Assembly (NCBI GenBank): GCA_027422505.1
Contig: JAPQWV010000484.1
Location: forward strand, 408,001-472,000
DNA from: Craterostigma plantagineum
Taxonomy: Eukaryota; Streptophyta; Magnoliopsida; Lamiales; Linderniaceae
Reading direction: 5' to 3'
Length of the DNA: 64,000 nucleotides
Each line of letters begins with the position of its first letter. The first letter of the stretch is position 1. The notes under the pieces are model-generated. The model was not told the DNA's origin. It worked only from the letters and a program-made list of their open reading frames with translations, and did no database searches. The translations under genes and the position numbers were made by a program. Of the stretch, positions 19,541-31,163 are shown piece after piece.

Positions 19541-21154
19541 AATATTCATATACCAAGTAATTGGCTAAACTGTGTTTTACGTATAAATTAGGTTGTGATG
19601 AAGACGCAGTTGGGCACAGAAGTTCCTGATTGTCGTCCTACAGTGACCTCGCTATACGGCGAGGCCAGCCAGCTGATAAGACAGTGCCTTAACGATGAGG
19701 AGTTGGCCCTATATTATGCCCACAGTCCGTTCGGCCGCCTTGTCATGGCCGAGCCGGACTTTAACCTCTCGATTCAGTTGCTGTGGTACCTTATCCAAAG
19801 GCAGACGGCGCTGCACACCCGCGAAGAGCTGTGGATGGTTGTTGGCAAAAAACCACTTCGATTTTCAAAATCGGAGTATTGCCTAATCACCGGCCTCAAG
19901 TTCGCAGCCGCGATACCGGCGGTGGACCGCGTCGAAGCATTCACGAGGAGGCATTTTGGCGCTAGTTCAACAATTCGCCTGTCGAACGTCAAGCAGGCGT
20001 TGGAGGCGATGTCTGGCGACGAGGAACGTGTGGACGAAGAGAAGCTCAAGTTGGCGGATGTCTACTTCGCCACCGCGGTGTTGCTGCCTCGAAGGTCCAA
20101 GAAGGACACCGTCGTGTCTTCCTGGGTCCTTCACCTCGCTGAAGACCGGTTTGCTTTCTCAGAGTATCCTTGGGGCAGCGAGGCTTTCAAGGAGGTCATG
20201 CGCGCTGTGAGGAAAAATCTACGGGAGAACCAACGGGAGTGGCTGATAAGTGGGTTCGTTCAGCCACTTCAGGTGATTTATTATTAAGCTTCTTTGCATA
20301 CCTTGTTTTTACATATAAGTAATTGCTAATATTTATTGTGTTATTTGTATTCAGATACTAGCTTATGAGTGCATCTCGGGCATTGGAGACACCTATGCGT
20401 TGCGCAAAGAAGAAGATTTCACGCCACGCATGTGCAGGTGGCGGACGAAGGATTGGGGTCGCAAGAATTGCCCGAAATTGAAGAGCATCACAGAGGCCGC
20501 TGGCAAGTTACATGTACTAGCAGGGTTACTAGTGCCGTCAGCGGACGAGCTGGAGGCGGCGTACTATAGGGACAGCGTCTTCGACGTTGGGCCGGCACAC
20601 GACCTATTCGATCGTGTGACCTTTCTACTCCTGCGTGGAGTGTAGGTTAGGTGCTCCCGCGGCCAACGCCATCGCGGTGAGGGTTCTAGCCGGCAGAATT
20701 TGGTGCCTGAGACCATCGCCCAGATCGAGAGCAATGAGCGACGCGACACCAATATAATGTTGCATCACGGCCAAATCCCCGAACATCCGCACGGCAACCC
20801 CGAACCTCCGCACGAGCACGCCTTTCATGCAACACCGGAGACCCCACGATCAAGTGGTCAGGGTTTCACCTCGGGTCCACGCTTCGATGAATGGCAAAGT
20901 CGTATGGACCAAAACTTCACCAACTTGTTTGGGGAATTCGACCAACTTGGCACGCAATTGCATCAGTTTCAAGAAGAAGAGGGTCGACGATGGTCGACGA
21001 ACGAGAGAAGGTGGGATGCGTACGAGGAGCATTGGACGGAAATGCGATCGTGGGCCGACAGCCTCAGGGAGTTGGGGAACTCGGTTCAGGGTTTGGCGAG
21101 CAGATTTTATCACGGGTCTCGCACTCCGCCTACCGAAGCTCGTTATAGTAAGTT

Positions 21155-21445
21155 ATTTATTTATACTTAATTTTTTAATTAGTTGAGCAGATTACTCAAC
21201 AGTTACTATTTACGATGTAGATGTCGATGCAAACGAGTTTGCTAATGTAGATGTCGATGCAAACGAGTTTGGCGAAGGATTGCACGCTACACCGCCCGAT
21301 TTGGTCAGTTTTTATACTTAATTTTTTAATTAATTGCGCAGATTACTCAACAGTTACTATTTACGATGTAGATGTCGATCCAAACGAGTTTGATAGTGGA
21401 TCGCACGCTTCACAGCCCGAGTTTGGTGGTGGACTACAAAAAAAG
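21155..21445 (+). repeat. Tandem duplication of a short exon with flanking intron
   Basis: The segment TTTATACTTAATTTTTTAAT...CAACAGTTACTATTTACGATGTAGATGTCGAT occurs twice, at about 21158-21230 and 21314-21380. In each copy a CAACAG acceptor is followed by an acidic frame (YDVDVDxNEF). Inside the first copy a 24-base GATGTCGATGCAAACGAGTTT-type unit is itself doubled (21219-21267). It looks like exon duplication by slippage in the left DUF1985 gene. Confidence 0.7.
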
Positions 21446-21605
21446 AAAAATTATTACGTGTTTATGTACTTATACTGAGGCTGTTCTCGAAAGAAAACAT
21501 TTACCTAAATCTTGCCGCTTGAAGGTACATGTCAATGAGCACGCAATCGTGTTCATGAATCAGCTCACGCCCGGAGAAGTCCACTCGCCCGAGGTACTTC
21601 TTGCT

Positions 21606-22868
21606 TCACTTCTCATTTCCATCTGAGCCAGAATCCTCATCACTTAGATCAACAAATTCTACAGGCACTTTGCCTCTTCTTCGAACTCCTCGGGCACTCG
21701 ACGAAGCACCAACGTCTCCCGCCTCAACCACCTCCACAGGTGTGGGAAAATCATCAACAGGTACGATCGCTAAATGATCGTCGTCGCCACGATCGCGGTG
21801 TACAGGGGAACACCTAACCTCCACTCCCCGCGTGAGTAGGCCCGTCACACGGTCGAATATGTCGTGTGCCGCCCCAACGTCGAAAACGCTGTCCCTAAAG
21901 TACGCCGCCTCCAACTCTTCCGCTGACGGCACTAACAACCCTCGTACAAAACCGCCGTTGATGGCATCTGCGACCGTCCTAAGAGTCGGGCATGCTTTGC
22001 GACCCCAATTCTTTGTCGCCCACCTGAGCATGCGTGGCGTGAAATCTTCTTCCTTGCGAACCGCAAACTGGTATGCAACCCCCGGCATGCACTCGTATGC
22101 TAGTATCTGAATACAAATAACGCAAAAAATCTTACAAACGTCCCTCAAAACATGGTATGCAAGAAGCTTAGTTATTATTCACCTGAAGTGGTTGTACGAA
22201 CCCACAGATCAGCCAGTCCCGTGGCCTCTCCCGTAGATTTACCTTAACACTTCGTATCACCTCACGGAAAGCCACGGTGCCCCAAGGGTACTGGGAGAAT
22301 GCAAATCGATCTTCGACGAGACTAAGGACCGTCGTACTGACGACGGTGTCCTTCTTCGACGGTCGAGGCATCAACACGGCGGTGGCGAAGTACACGTCCA
22401 CCAACTTCAGCTTCTCGAAGTCCACATCGTCCTCGTCGCCAGACAACCGCTCCAACACACGCTTGACGTGCGACATGCGGACTTTTGAGCTGTTGCCAAA
22501 ATGTCTTGCGGTGAATTGTGAGCCGCCGTTTACCGGCGGTAGCTCGGCGCGAACTTCAGGCCGGTGATTAGGCAATAATCCGACTTTGAAAATCGGAGTG
22601 GTTTTCCGCCAAAAATCATCCACAGCTCTTCCCGGTTGTGCAGCATCGTCTGGTTCTGGATGAGGTACCACAGCAACTGGCCCGAGAGGTTAAAATCAGG
22701 CTCAGCCATAACAAGGCGGCCGAACGGACTCTCGTTCCTAAAAATCTCCCACTCGTGGTGGTTCAGACATTGTCTTACCAGCTCGCTAGCATCCGCGTAT
22801 AACGAGCTCATTTTTACACTCAAACGGGGAACTTCGTCCACTGTGTCGAACTGCTTCTGCATCACAAC
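21606..22868 (-). pseudogene. DUF1985-domain gene, right copy, frameshifted
   Basis: Predicted exons on the minus strand are 22868-22183 (from GTTGTGATGCAG, after an ATTAG acceptor, to a CAGGTGAAT donor) and 22106-21606 (ending GNEK and TGA). Motifs match the left copy: PFGRLVMAEPDFNLS, WYLIQNQT, DYCLITGLKF, VDVYFATAVLMP, EDRFAFSQYPWG, GFVQPLQ, ILAYECM and KEEDFTPRM. A one-base frame break lies near 22545, just after GLKFA. The second exon runs on past the point where the left copy has a stop, into an acidic Ser/Asp-rich tail with GVRRRGKVPVEFVDLSDED, a possible nuclear signal and SUMO-interacting-like acidic patch (inference). The first coding exon seen in the left copy is missing here. Confidence 0.78.
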
Positions 22869-22944
22869 CTAATTTATGCGAAAAACACATTTTAGCTAAA
22901 TTACGTGGTATGAAATAATTAAAACAGAAAACCCTTATGCATAG

Positions 22945-23178
22945 ATGCGCAGGGGACCGCATCGCATATGCTGAGATTCAAGCACGGAGACGCATGAGAC
23001 CCCTGCGCATCGGCGCGGTCCCAGCAAGGGTCCCCTGCGTATAAGCGCGGGTCCCCTGGTCATAGCGCGCGGGTCCCCTGCTTATAACGCGCGGGTCCCC
23101 CGAACTTGCGCACGTGCAGTGGCACAGGACCCGCCCGTTAAGGTAAGAGGACCCGAGCGTTTAAACAGGGGAACCGCC
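22945..23178. repeat. GGGTCCCC repeat array upstream of right DUF1985 gene
   Basis: Units such as GGGTCCCCTGGTCATAGCGC recur every 21-26 bases, in the orientation opposite to the array at 19090-19540. It is cut off at about 23178, where unrelated DNA leading to the CACTA-type array begins. Confidence 0.85.
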
Positions 23179-23264
23179 CATGTTGGGGATTGATTTTTTA
23201 TTTGTTTGGTTGTATTGGATTGATGGTTGGGGCATAGAAAAATTAAAAAAAAAAATAGAAAAAA

Positions 23265-23679
23265 GCATGGGTGACGGTTTCTTACTAAGAACCTTCGCCC
23301 AAACCATATTAATAAAGATAAAATAAGCATGAGTGCCGGTTCTTGGCTAAGAACAATCCCCTAAACAATATTTAAAAAAATAAAATAAGCATTGCTGACG
23401 GTTCCTAGCTAAGAACCGTCGCCCAAACCATTTTAAAAAAAATGAAAAATAAGCATGGGCGACGGTTCCTTCGAAAGAACCGTCGCCCATGAGCTTCTCT
23501 GCATGAATCATGGGTGACGGTTCCTGGATAAGAACCGTCGCCCATCCTTCTATTTGGGCGACGGTTCTGAAATCGTCGCCCATAATTCTGCACATGGGCG
23601 ACAGGGCTCTGGGCGACGCCTAGAAACCGTCGGCCATGACCCAAAAGAACCGTCGCCCATGTGCATTTCTGCAATAGTG
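23265..23679. mobile_element. One end of a CACTA (En/Spm) element
   Basis: Reading leftward from 23679 the sequence starts CACTATTGCAGAAATGCAC, a canonical CACTA terminus, followed by dense subterminal repeats TGGGCGACGGTTCTT and AAGAACCGTCGCCCA in both orientations back to about 23265. The three bases after the end are AGT (possible target duplication). No second terminus is seen in the window, so this is either a remnant or the right end of an element whose left end is lost. Runs of A after each (A)AAATAAGCATGGG unit suggest local tandem growth. Confidence 0.85.
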
Positions 23680-23699
23680 AGTGTTGCACCACAACAAGC

Positions 23700-25310
23700 T
23701 CATCGTAATGACGGATCGAATTTCAATGCCGCTCTAATAGAGCACTGAGAGGCAAATGAGGAAATTCATCCATTGGAGGATTACATGGGCAACACATCTC
23801 ACTACCAGTCTTATCATCTTTCTAAAACGAGGGTTTTCAAGAAGATCAAACCTCACAGTGCGAGAATCAAAATGAGAATGCAGATGATCCGATCGAACAA
23901 CTGGAGGAACATTATGTTTCGGAAGATGATAATGACGATGTCGATGTCCCGGAGCATAACTCTCCACATTTGGCCGAACTCTTGGCGGACGATTTATGGA
24001 TTTGAGGATGGGTCAAGCCTGTTAGTCGGTCAGGAATTTAGGGACAAGGAGGAAGTCAAAGACGTAATCACTAAAGTCGCGTTGATGCGTGTTTGGAGTA
24101 CAAATTGGTCCGATCAAATAGAACCATGTACGTAGTGAAGTACGCAAACGAGGGATGCACACGCGAGAATGAGCTGCATAGGACAAGGACTCTCCGTTTT
24201 CAATACGAACAAACTGCGTCAAGCACACATGCGGGGTTTCTCATCGCCATAGACATCGACAAGGAAGTTCATCAGTTGTATCGAGTGTTCTGTTGGAAAA
24301 TTTCACCGGTCCTAAAGTCATTTTGAAAACCAAGTCAATCATGTCGATGATGCAGACTAGGGGCGTACATGTTTCGTACTACAAGGCTTGGAAAGGTAAG
24401 CAACTAGCGTCAGACGAATTAGCCGGTAACAGGAACAATTGTTGCGGTTTACTTCTGGCGTACTTGGATGTATTAAGGCAAGTAAACGTTGACAGCATTA
24501 CAAATTGGGAGATGGACAAAGATAGGAGGTTCAAATATATGTTCTTAGCATATGGCGCATGCATCAGGGGATTTGCATACATGAGGATAGTTGTACCTAT
24601 TGATGCAACATTTTGAAGGGTAAGTATAAAGGAGTTTTGCTCATTGCTACGGCGCAAGATGATGATTACCATCAATATCCTCTCGTATGGGGTCTTGTTG
24701 ACGGGGAGGGACCAAATCTTGGGCGTGGTTTCTCACTAGATTGAGGCATTTCGTACCGGACAGTAATGAACTCGTGATAAACTCTGACCGAAACCCTGGT
24801 ATAAAGAATTTCCTCCCGGCTATGTGTTTGAATTCGTTTCACGGTTCTGCACATGGCACATTCAACAAAATCTGAAGATAAAAACGGTGGACAAGGGGTG
24901 CATGCCCCATCTACTGGATGGTAATGAATGCCTACATCAAGGCCGAGTGCGACGCACCTTACGAAGCTCTAAAATCAAAATTCAAGTACGCTGGACGATA
25001 TCTTGAGGAGATTGAGAAGGAACGCTGGACGATGGCATATTACCCCAAATCGAGATATAACACCATAACGACCAATGGATCTGATTCGATAAGTGCTGCT
25101 CTACACGCAGATGGAGAACTTCCAATTATAGGATTGTTGGGGTCGATTCATCGATTGACATCAACTTGGTTCAGTAAGCATTGAAGAACATGCGAAGCTT
25201 CAATCGCAGTGAATATGACATCGTTTACGCCGAAGGTCAGGTCGATCCTCCGCGATTCTCTGGGTTGCAAAAATTTCATGTATCGGAAGTTGGGTGTCTA
25301 ACATATAACG
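23700..25310 (+). pseudogene. MULE (MuDR-type) transposase gene, 5' and central part
   Basis: Disrupted frames give the MuDR N-terminal domain (VGQEFRDKEEVKDVITK then YKLVRSNRTMYVVKYANEGC, about 24020-24170), then the MULE transposase core (IDATF at about 24600, YKGVLLIATAQDDDYHQYPL near 24630-24680, NSDRNPGI near 24780) and a downstream block (ERWTMAYYPKSRYNTITTN near 25020-25080). Frame breaks occur near 23990, 24310, 24610 and 24720. The putative catalytic Asp in IDATF and the second in NSDR are still visible. The gene is interrupted at 25310 by the LINE and resumes at 31324. Confidence 0.85.
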
Positions 25311-25537
25311 AGTCGAAAAATCCTCTCACGACGTGAGTTAAAAAACCCTAGAGAGAGAATAGAACATTTTTTCGAAAATTTGAAATTTTTGGTGGGTTTC
25401 ATGGCTGATCGCCGCCGTCTCCGGCTTGCCTCATCTGCCGGCCGGTGATCAGTGACCTCTTACGCGTCCTCCTAGCGTAGGGAAAGGGGTATGTTCCATT
25501 GTGTATTGGGGCGACTTAGGTTTTGCATGATTTAGCC

Positions 25538-27568
25538 ATGACGTCTGAATCTGACGGCGCGCCGAGCATCTTACCACCGGCGATCACGTCAGGGATGCTT
25601 CCTCTGACTACGGCGGCCTTGGATGGGATAGGGATGAATCGGCACATGGGACCATCGTCTCAGAGGGCAGATTATCGGGGTTTGGCGGATGGACTCATCG
25701 ACAAGCCGGCAGTCTCCGCTCACACGTCGATACCGCAGATGCCGAATCTTGAAGCTCTGGCGGTGGCTTATCCGGCATTTGCAGCAGCTTTCGACGCCGA
25801 GAAATTTAGGGCTTTATCGGGCCGTGTTCATGGGCCGCGTCAATCTGATGGCACGCTTGCTAAGGTGTCATCGCTCCCGGCCGGAATGTGCGGGGGTGGC
25901 GAGAGAGGTGCTGAGCGCCAAGGTCTTGATCATCGTGCATCGTTGAAGCATCCGACTGGGAGTGGGGGAATCTGCAGTTTTATGGTGCCGGGAAACACCG
26001 TGGGAAATCCACGCGCTGAGGGACGATCGCCGTGGGGACGGCCGGGCACCCCGCCGCCAGATAAAAGGGTGTTGGAGAAGGTGTGGGCGGAGGAGGAAGT
26101 CGACGGGGCAATCAGGGCTGACATAGATCCGAATATGGGGAGTGCAATATCGCCACCTAGGGTTTCCACGGACCTTACATGGCAAACAGGATGGCTCCTC
26201 CGCATGTGCAGTCCCGATCGACGGCGGCCCATCAGGAGTCGAGTATGGGGGGATCGACTGACAAAGTTCATGATGGGACTGAGAAGCATAAGTTGATGGC
26301 AACTACAGATTATGGGAAAGTGCTTCCGCGACGCGGCTCGGTGTTCTCGTGCATTGGACCCGGGTTGAATGTGGCGGATGGCCAGGCCAAGGCTATGTCA
26401 TTTACGGCCGCCGTCCAAGGGGGAGGGCAGAAAACTGAACCGGCGAAAACTATGGCCCTCTCATATACGGCCCCGACCGTCGTTAACGGGGTGGCAAGGG
26501 TGCGCGCACCGCTGGAGGTGGCACGCCGAGGATGTGATCGATGGAAGAATACTCTGGGCTATTTCCTTGGACGGAAACCTTACTTTCCCTTTGTCGAGCG
26601 GCATTTTAGATCCATTGGAAGGGCCTCGTGGAGATACGAACTACAACAAATGGCTTCTTTTTGTTTCGATTTGAATCGGTGGAAGCCAGGAAGACGGTCT
26701 TAGAGGGGGGCCATGGCTCATGCAAAGCCAACCTTTATTCTTGGAACCTTCGCATCCCTGCACGTCGTTTGAGCGAAAAGAGGTGGTTGAATTACCATTG
26801 TGGGTTAAGCTATGGAATGTTCCGTGTGAGCTTTGGACGCAAGAAGGCCTTGGGCTTGTAGCAAGTGCGGTTGGTCGTCCGTTGTATACGGACAGCATCA
26901 CGGCTACTGGGGAGCGTATTGACTATGCCCGTATTTGCAACATGAAACCGCTAGCTGAGCCATTTGCTGATTCTTTTGAGGTTATCCTCCAAGGAGAGGA
27001 TGGGGAGGAAGATGTGACTGTACCAATACGGGTAGAGTACGAGTTGAAGCCGTCTAAGTGTCCTCATTGTACCTCGTGGGCACATGGGGCAGCCCACTGC
27101 CCTCAACGACCGAGCACGTCGACGGGGCCCCCTCGGCGGCCTTCCACCGAGGACAAACATGGGGAAAGGTCTGGGGGCCAGCCTCGCCCGATGGGGTTGC
27201 CACGAACTCAGACTCGACAAGGTTCGAGGGGTGCCAATAAGGACATGCATCGTAACGGGAGTCGAGTGACGGATAGGGATGGAGGGCAACAAAGGGCCCT
27301 TGATAGGCCACAAGATGAATGGCGGCAGGTGGGGGCCAAGGGTAAGGCAGTGCTGGTAAGAGTCGCGGCTGATGATGAGAGGAAACACCCTATCGGTGTT
27401 GGGCTGGGGACTGGGAGCACGTCACAGCTAGCTGATGGAGGATCGATCACGGTGGATGGCGAGCATAATCGATTTGCGCTACTTCGGGACATGCCTGAAG
27501 TCAATGATCACACCTTTCAAATGAGCCCTAAAGCAGATGCAGCCCGCAACGGGGTGCCTTTATGTTAG
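25538..27568 (+). pseudogene. LINE ORF1: DUF4283 and zinc-knuckle RNA-binding protein
   Basis: The frame starts with ATG at 25538 and shows the DUF4283 signature of plant L1 ORF1 in the segment 26560-27000 (ELPLWVKLWNVPCELWTQEG and YTDSITATGERIDYARICN), followed by a CCHC-like KCPHCTSWAHGAAHCPQ near 27050-27105 and a basic, Arg/Gly-rich tail ending at TAG 27566-27568. Frame changes occur near 26200-26290 and 26700. ORF1 proteins bind LINE RNA to form the retrotransposition particle. Its stop overlaps the ORF2 start. Confidence 0.8.
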
Positions 27569-30500
27569 CGGTGGGATCGTGGAACGTGCGTGGTCTTAAG
27601 AAACAAGACGACATGAGGGCGCTGGGGGAGTTGATTGCGCGAGAGGGATTATATATGATTGGGTTGATAGAGACGAGAGTTGCGGATCCTAATGCTACCT
27701 TCATTTCGAATGGTATTCGAGCTCACTGGCATTGGTTTTTGATTATGCTGATGGACCAGCATCACGTATTTGGGTGGGCTGGGATCCATTTGTTTTGACG
27801 GTGGTTATTCTTGGGTCTTCAACTCAGGCTATTCATTGTCGTGTGGAGTCGGCAATTTCGAGGGAGACAGTTTTCGTGTCCTTTGCCTACGGGAAGTCCA
27901 GAAGGGAGGAGCGACTGCCATTATGGGATGAACTGATTAGTATGTCGGCGGAGCGAGTGGCGGATGCGTGGGTCGTCATGGGGGACTTCAATGCTATTTT
28001 GCACTCGTCTGAGAGCCGTGGGGGCTCGCCCTCTAGGCATGATATGGAGGATTTTCAGGCGTGTGGTGAGTGCTGATTTGTTGACATTACCTACGATGGG
28101 CCAAGTATTCACATGGTACAACTAGCAGCGGGCTGAGGCCGGGGTTTGGCGCCGACTTGATCGTATACTGGGAAACCCCCAATGGTTTGCCCGGTTTACG
28201 GACTCACTTTGTAGGTGTGGCCTGCCCGCCACCTCTGATCACTCCCCTGTGCTGTTGGGAGCTACACGTATGCGACAGCATAAGGCGACAATAGATTTGA
28301 CAATTTCTTGACGAAGGACCCGACATTCTTGGGCATTGTCCAGAATGTCTGGAACGTTCCTATGCATGGTTTCCCTATGTTCGCTTTGGTGAGACGGCTC
28401 AAGATGTTGAAACCGGCCCCGTAGAGGTTGCGACGACAGAAGGGAGACTTGACGGCGAATGTTACAGAGGCGAAACAGTTTCTTGATCTTGCTCAGGACT
28501 TTGCATCACGATATCCCAGGGAGGTCGCTTTCTACGACTTGGAGCGGCTATGTAGAGTGCTATATACTAAGGCAGTGGAGGTTGAGCATTCTGCACTGGC
28601 ACAGCAGGCCAAGCTGGCTTGGTTAAAGGATGGGGACCAATGCTCGTCCTATTTCTTTCATAGGGTTGCCATGCGACGAGCTACTAACCGCATTTGGTCC
28701 CTTGAGACGGCAAATGGCGATCTTCTGGAAGAGCCTGAGCAGGTGGAGGGTGAGCTGATCGGGTTCTACAAGGGACTATTGGGCCACTCGGCTCATTCAT
28801 CACCGATTAGTATTGCTGATGTGCGTAGAGGGGTGACGCGCACGCTTTCCCCAGAGGACGCTGCTGCCATGATTACTGAGGTAACTAGCATGGAAGTTCG
28901 TGAAGCGCTTTTCTCTATGGGGGATGAGAAAGCTCCGGGGCCGGACGGGTATACGGTCGCATTCTTCAGAGCCGCATGGGGATTGTTGGGGATGAGGTAG
29001 TGCAGGCGGTCCGGGATTTCTTCACCACCGGGAGGCTTCTGAAGGGGCTCAACAGTACCCTCATTACGTTGATACCTAAGAGGGATACTCCTAGGCGTGC
29101 AACTGACCTATTTCATGTTGCAACGTTCTCTACGAGGTGATATCCAAGATTTTGGCCAAGCACCTTAAGAGGCACCTGACTACATTGGTCCACTGCTCCC
29201 AGACGGCGTTTATTCCTAGACGCCGAATTAGCGATAATGTGTTGTTGGCGCAGGAACTATGCCTTGGGTACAAGTCTAAGGGCCGTCCTCCACGGGCTAT
29301 GTTTAAGATCGACTTGGCCAAGGCTTACGGCAAGGTGGAATGGGAGTTTCTGCTATCTGTTTTAGGAGCCATGGGGTTTCACCCTACATATTGGATGGAT
29401 TCGGGCGTGCTTGACAACGACGGCTTTTTCATTGAACCTCAACGGCCAAGTGGTGGGTTTCTTCCAAGGCAGGAGGGGCATTCGTCAGGGGGACCCTATT
29501 TCCCCTTATCTTTTTACACTGGCGATGGAGGTACTCCATGGGCTGCTGAGGGTCTGCATATCTGAGGAGCCTCAGCTCAGGTATCACTGGCGGTGCGAGG
29601 CACTGGGTTTGGTCTCGTTAGCATTTGCAGATAATCTACTTCTTTTCAGCCATGCGGATGGCATCTCGGTGGGAGTGCTGAAGACGGCATTGGCGGAGTT
29701 TGCCAGGCTGTCAGGGCTACATCCTAACCCTGATAAGAGCGAGATGTACTTATCAAAGCGAGCAGAAGGGTTGACAGGACAGTTGCAGGCGCTCATAGGA
29801 TATCGGGTGGGGCAGCTCCCGGTTCGGTATCTTGGAGTGCCGCTCATTACTTCTCGTTTGTCGATTGGTGATTGTGCCCCACTTTTATAGAGGATGGATC
29901 AGCGCTTGGGGTCATGGCTCAATCGATCGTTATCTTATGCAGGGCGCCTACAGTTGGTCAAGTCGGTGCTTCAGGCACTTCACTCTTATTGGTCGGGTGT
30001 TTTCCTTCTGTCGAAAGGCGTTACTAGAGCATTGGGAGATACGGTTTAGGAAATTTCTGTGGGGTGGGACATCTGCAAAGGTGGCTTGGGAGGTGCTTTG
30101 TTTACCTGTTGCTGAAGGGGGATTGGGATTGCGCTCTATTGCTATCGACAACAAGGCTCTGCTGCTGAAGCACTTATGGAGTGTGCTCACCAAGTCACCG
30201 GGCTCAATATGGGTCGAATGGCTTTATGGGACGCGGCTGTACTCTCGATCTCTGTGGGACCTGTCGATCTCGGCGAATGATGCGTGGAGCTGGAGGAAGC
30301 TGTTGCAGTTGCGACCGCTGATCAGATCCATGATTACGTTCCGTGTGGGGGATGGGTCCACGATATGGCTATGGAAACCCCCTGGCTGATTCATATGCCT
30401 CTGGTTGAGCGATTTCCAAGGGGCCCTTATTGCGATGGGGCTACCTCTAGACTCGCGGCTGAATGTGGTGCTTAATGCATAGGGGTGGAATTGGCCTGGG

Positions 30501-31163
30501 CAGGGGGCGATGGAATTCCTTGAGATCAGCCGTCTACTTCCGTCAGTAGTACGAGGGAATCGGGATGGAGTATTGTGGACGGGAATGCCAGATGGAGCTA
30601 TGACAGCACGTTCGGCTAGAGAGGCGATGCGTTACAGGAGGCCTCCTGTTTCTTGGGCTGCTTTATTTGGTGGGCCGCTGAAGGTCCCTAGGCATGAGTT
30701 TATTCTGTATATTGGAATACAGGATCGCCTATCGACTAGGGACAAGCCGTGGATAGCTCAGCGAGCGGTATCTCCAGCTTGTGTCCTATGCGAGGAACTG
30801 CATTTCGAGACAGCCTAGCATCTTTTCTTTGATTGTCCATTCTCGCGGCAATGTCTTCGGCTCTTGCGGCATAGGATTCGATGGATCTGGCCTTATCGAG
30901 AGTGGCATACGGGCGTTCGATGGGCGGCGGCACGGTGGCGAGGGAAACATCTTCTTTATGCTGCGTATCGGCACGTCCTTGCCTCTCTGATGTACCACAT
31001 CTGGCAGGCTAGGAATAGGCGTTGGAAGGAAGGGATCGTTACTCCGCCTCACAGGCTTGTGGGTTCTGTCCTTGCCTTGGTTATCATGCATATTAGTGGT
31101 ACTCCCACGAAATATGACCTCCAGCTCGCTGCCATACGCAGATTATGGCGTGTGGCTTGGTAG
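27562..31163 (+). pseudogene. LINE ORF2: endonuclease and reverse transcriptase
   Basis: The ATG at 27562 overlaps the ORF1 stop in ATGTTAG. The apurinic-type endonuclease shows GSWNVRGL, GLIETRV and MGDFNAIL (27565-28020). RT follows with KAPGPDGYTVAFFRAAW (about 28930), FKIDLAKAY (about 29305), GIRQGDPISPYLFTLAME (29470-29530) and the active-site region FADNLLLFS (about 29625), where the usual FADD has become FADN. A C-terminal zf-RVT-like region with WKEG and YHIWQARN (30980-31030) ends near 31163. Frame changes lie near 27760, 29000-29130, 29400 and 29860, with stops at about 28073, 28123 and 28310. Confidence 0.85.

Larger units (their letters stand above)
19002..21605 (+). pseudogene. 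DUF1985-domain gene, left copy, with in-frame stop
   Basis: Predicted exons are 19002-19028 (MAINANTEK, donor GTATTT), 19592-20272 (acceptor ATTAG, donor CAGGTGATT), 20355 to about 21149 (donor GTAAGT) and smaller ones after 21190. The joined frames keep phase. Exon 2 holds motifs typical of DUF1985: PFGRLVMAEPDFNLS, WYLIQRQT, EYCLITGLKF, KLKLADVYFATAVLLP, EDRFAFSEYPWG and GFVQPLQ. Exon 3 continues ILAYECI and KEEDFTPRM, then a TAG at 20643-20645 where the paralogue has a Glu codon; beyond it the frame stays open through a Glu/Trp-rich coiled-coil-like segment. DUF1985 proteins accompany Ulp1-type proteases in plant MULE-type elements; no protease domain is seen here. The gene faces its own paralogue at 21606-22868. 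Confidence 0.78.
19200..23178. repeat. Large imperfect inverted repeat: array + DUF1985 gene, tail to tail
   Basis: Left arm about 19200-20690 and right arm about 23178-21620 (complement) align from the GGGACCC array through CAGCATATGCGATGCGGTCC, GCATAAGGGTTTTC, the exon 2 acceptor and the DUF1985 exons to the segment after RGV. The arms differ by roughly a quarter by eye. The centre (about 20690-21605) belongs only to the left gene. This could be an inverted gene duplication within one transposon, or two related elements inserted in opposite orientation. Confidence 0.75.

Noticed and set aside
25868..26302. Minus-strand frames across LINE ORF1 (also 26951-27504)
   Set aside because: Shadows of the LINE coding strand; the plus strand has the DUF4283 and knuckle motifs.
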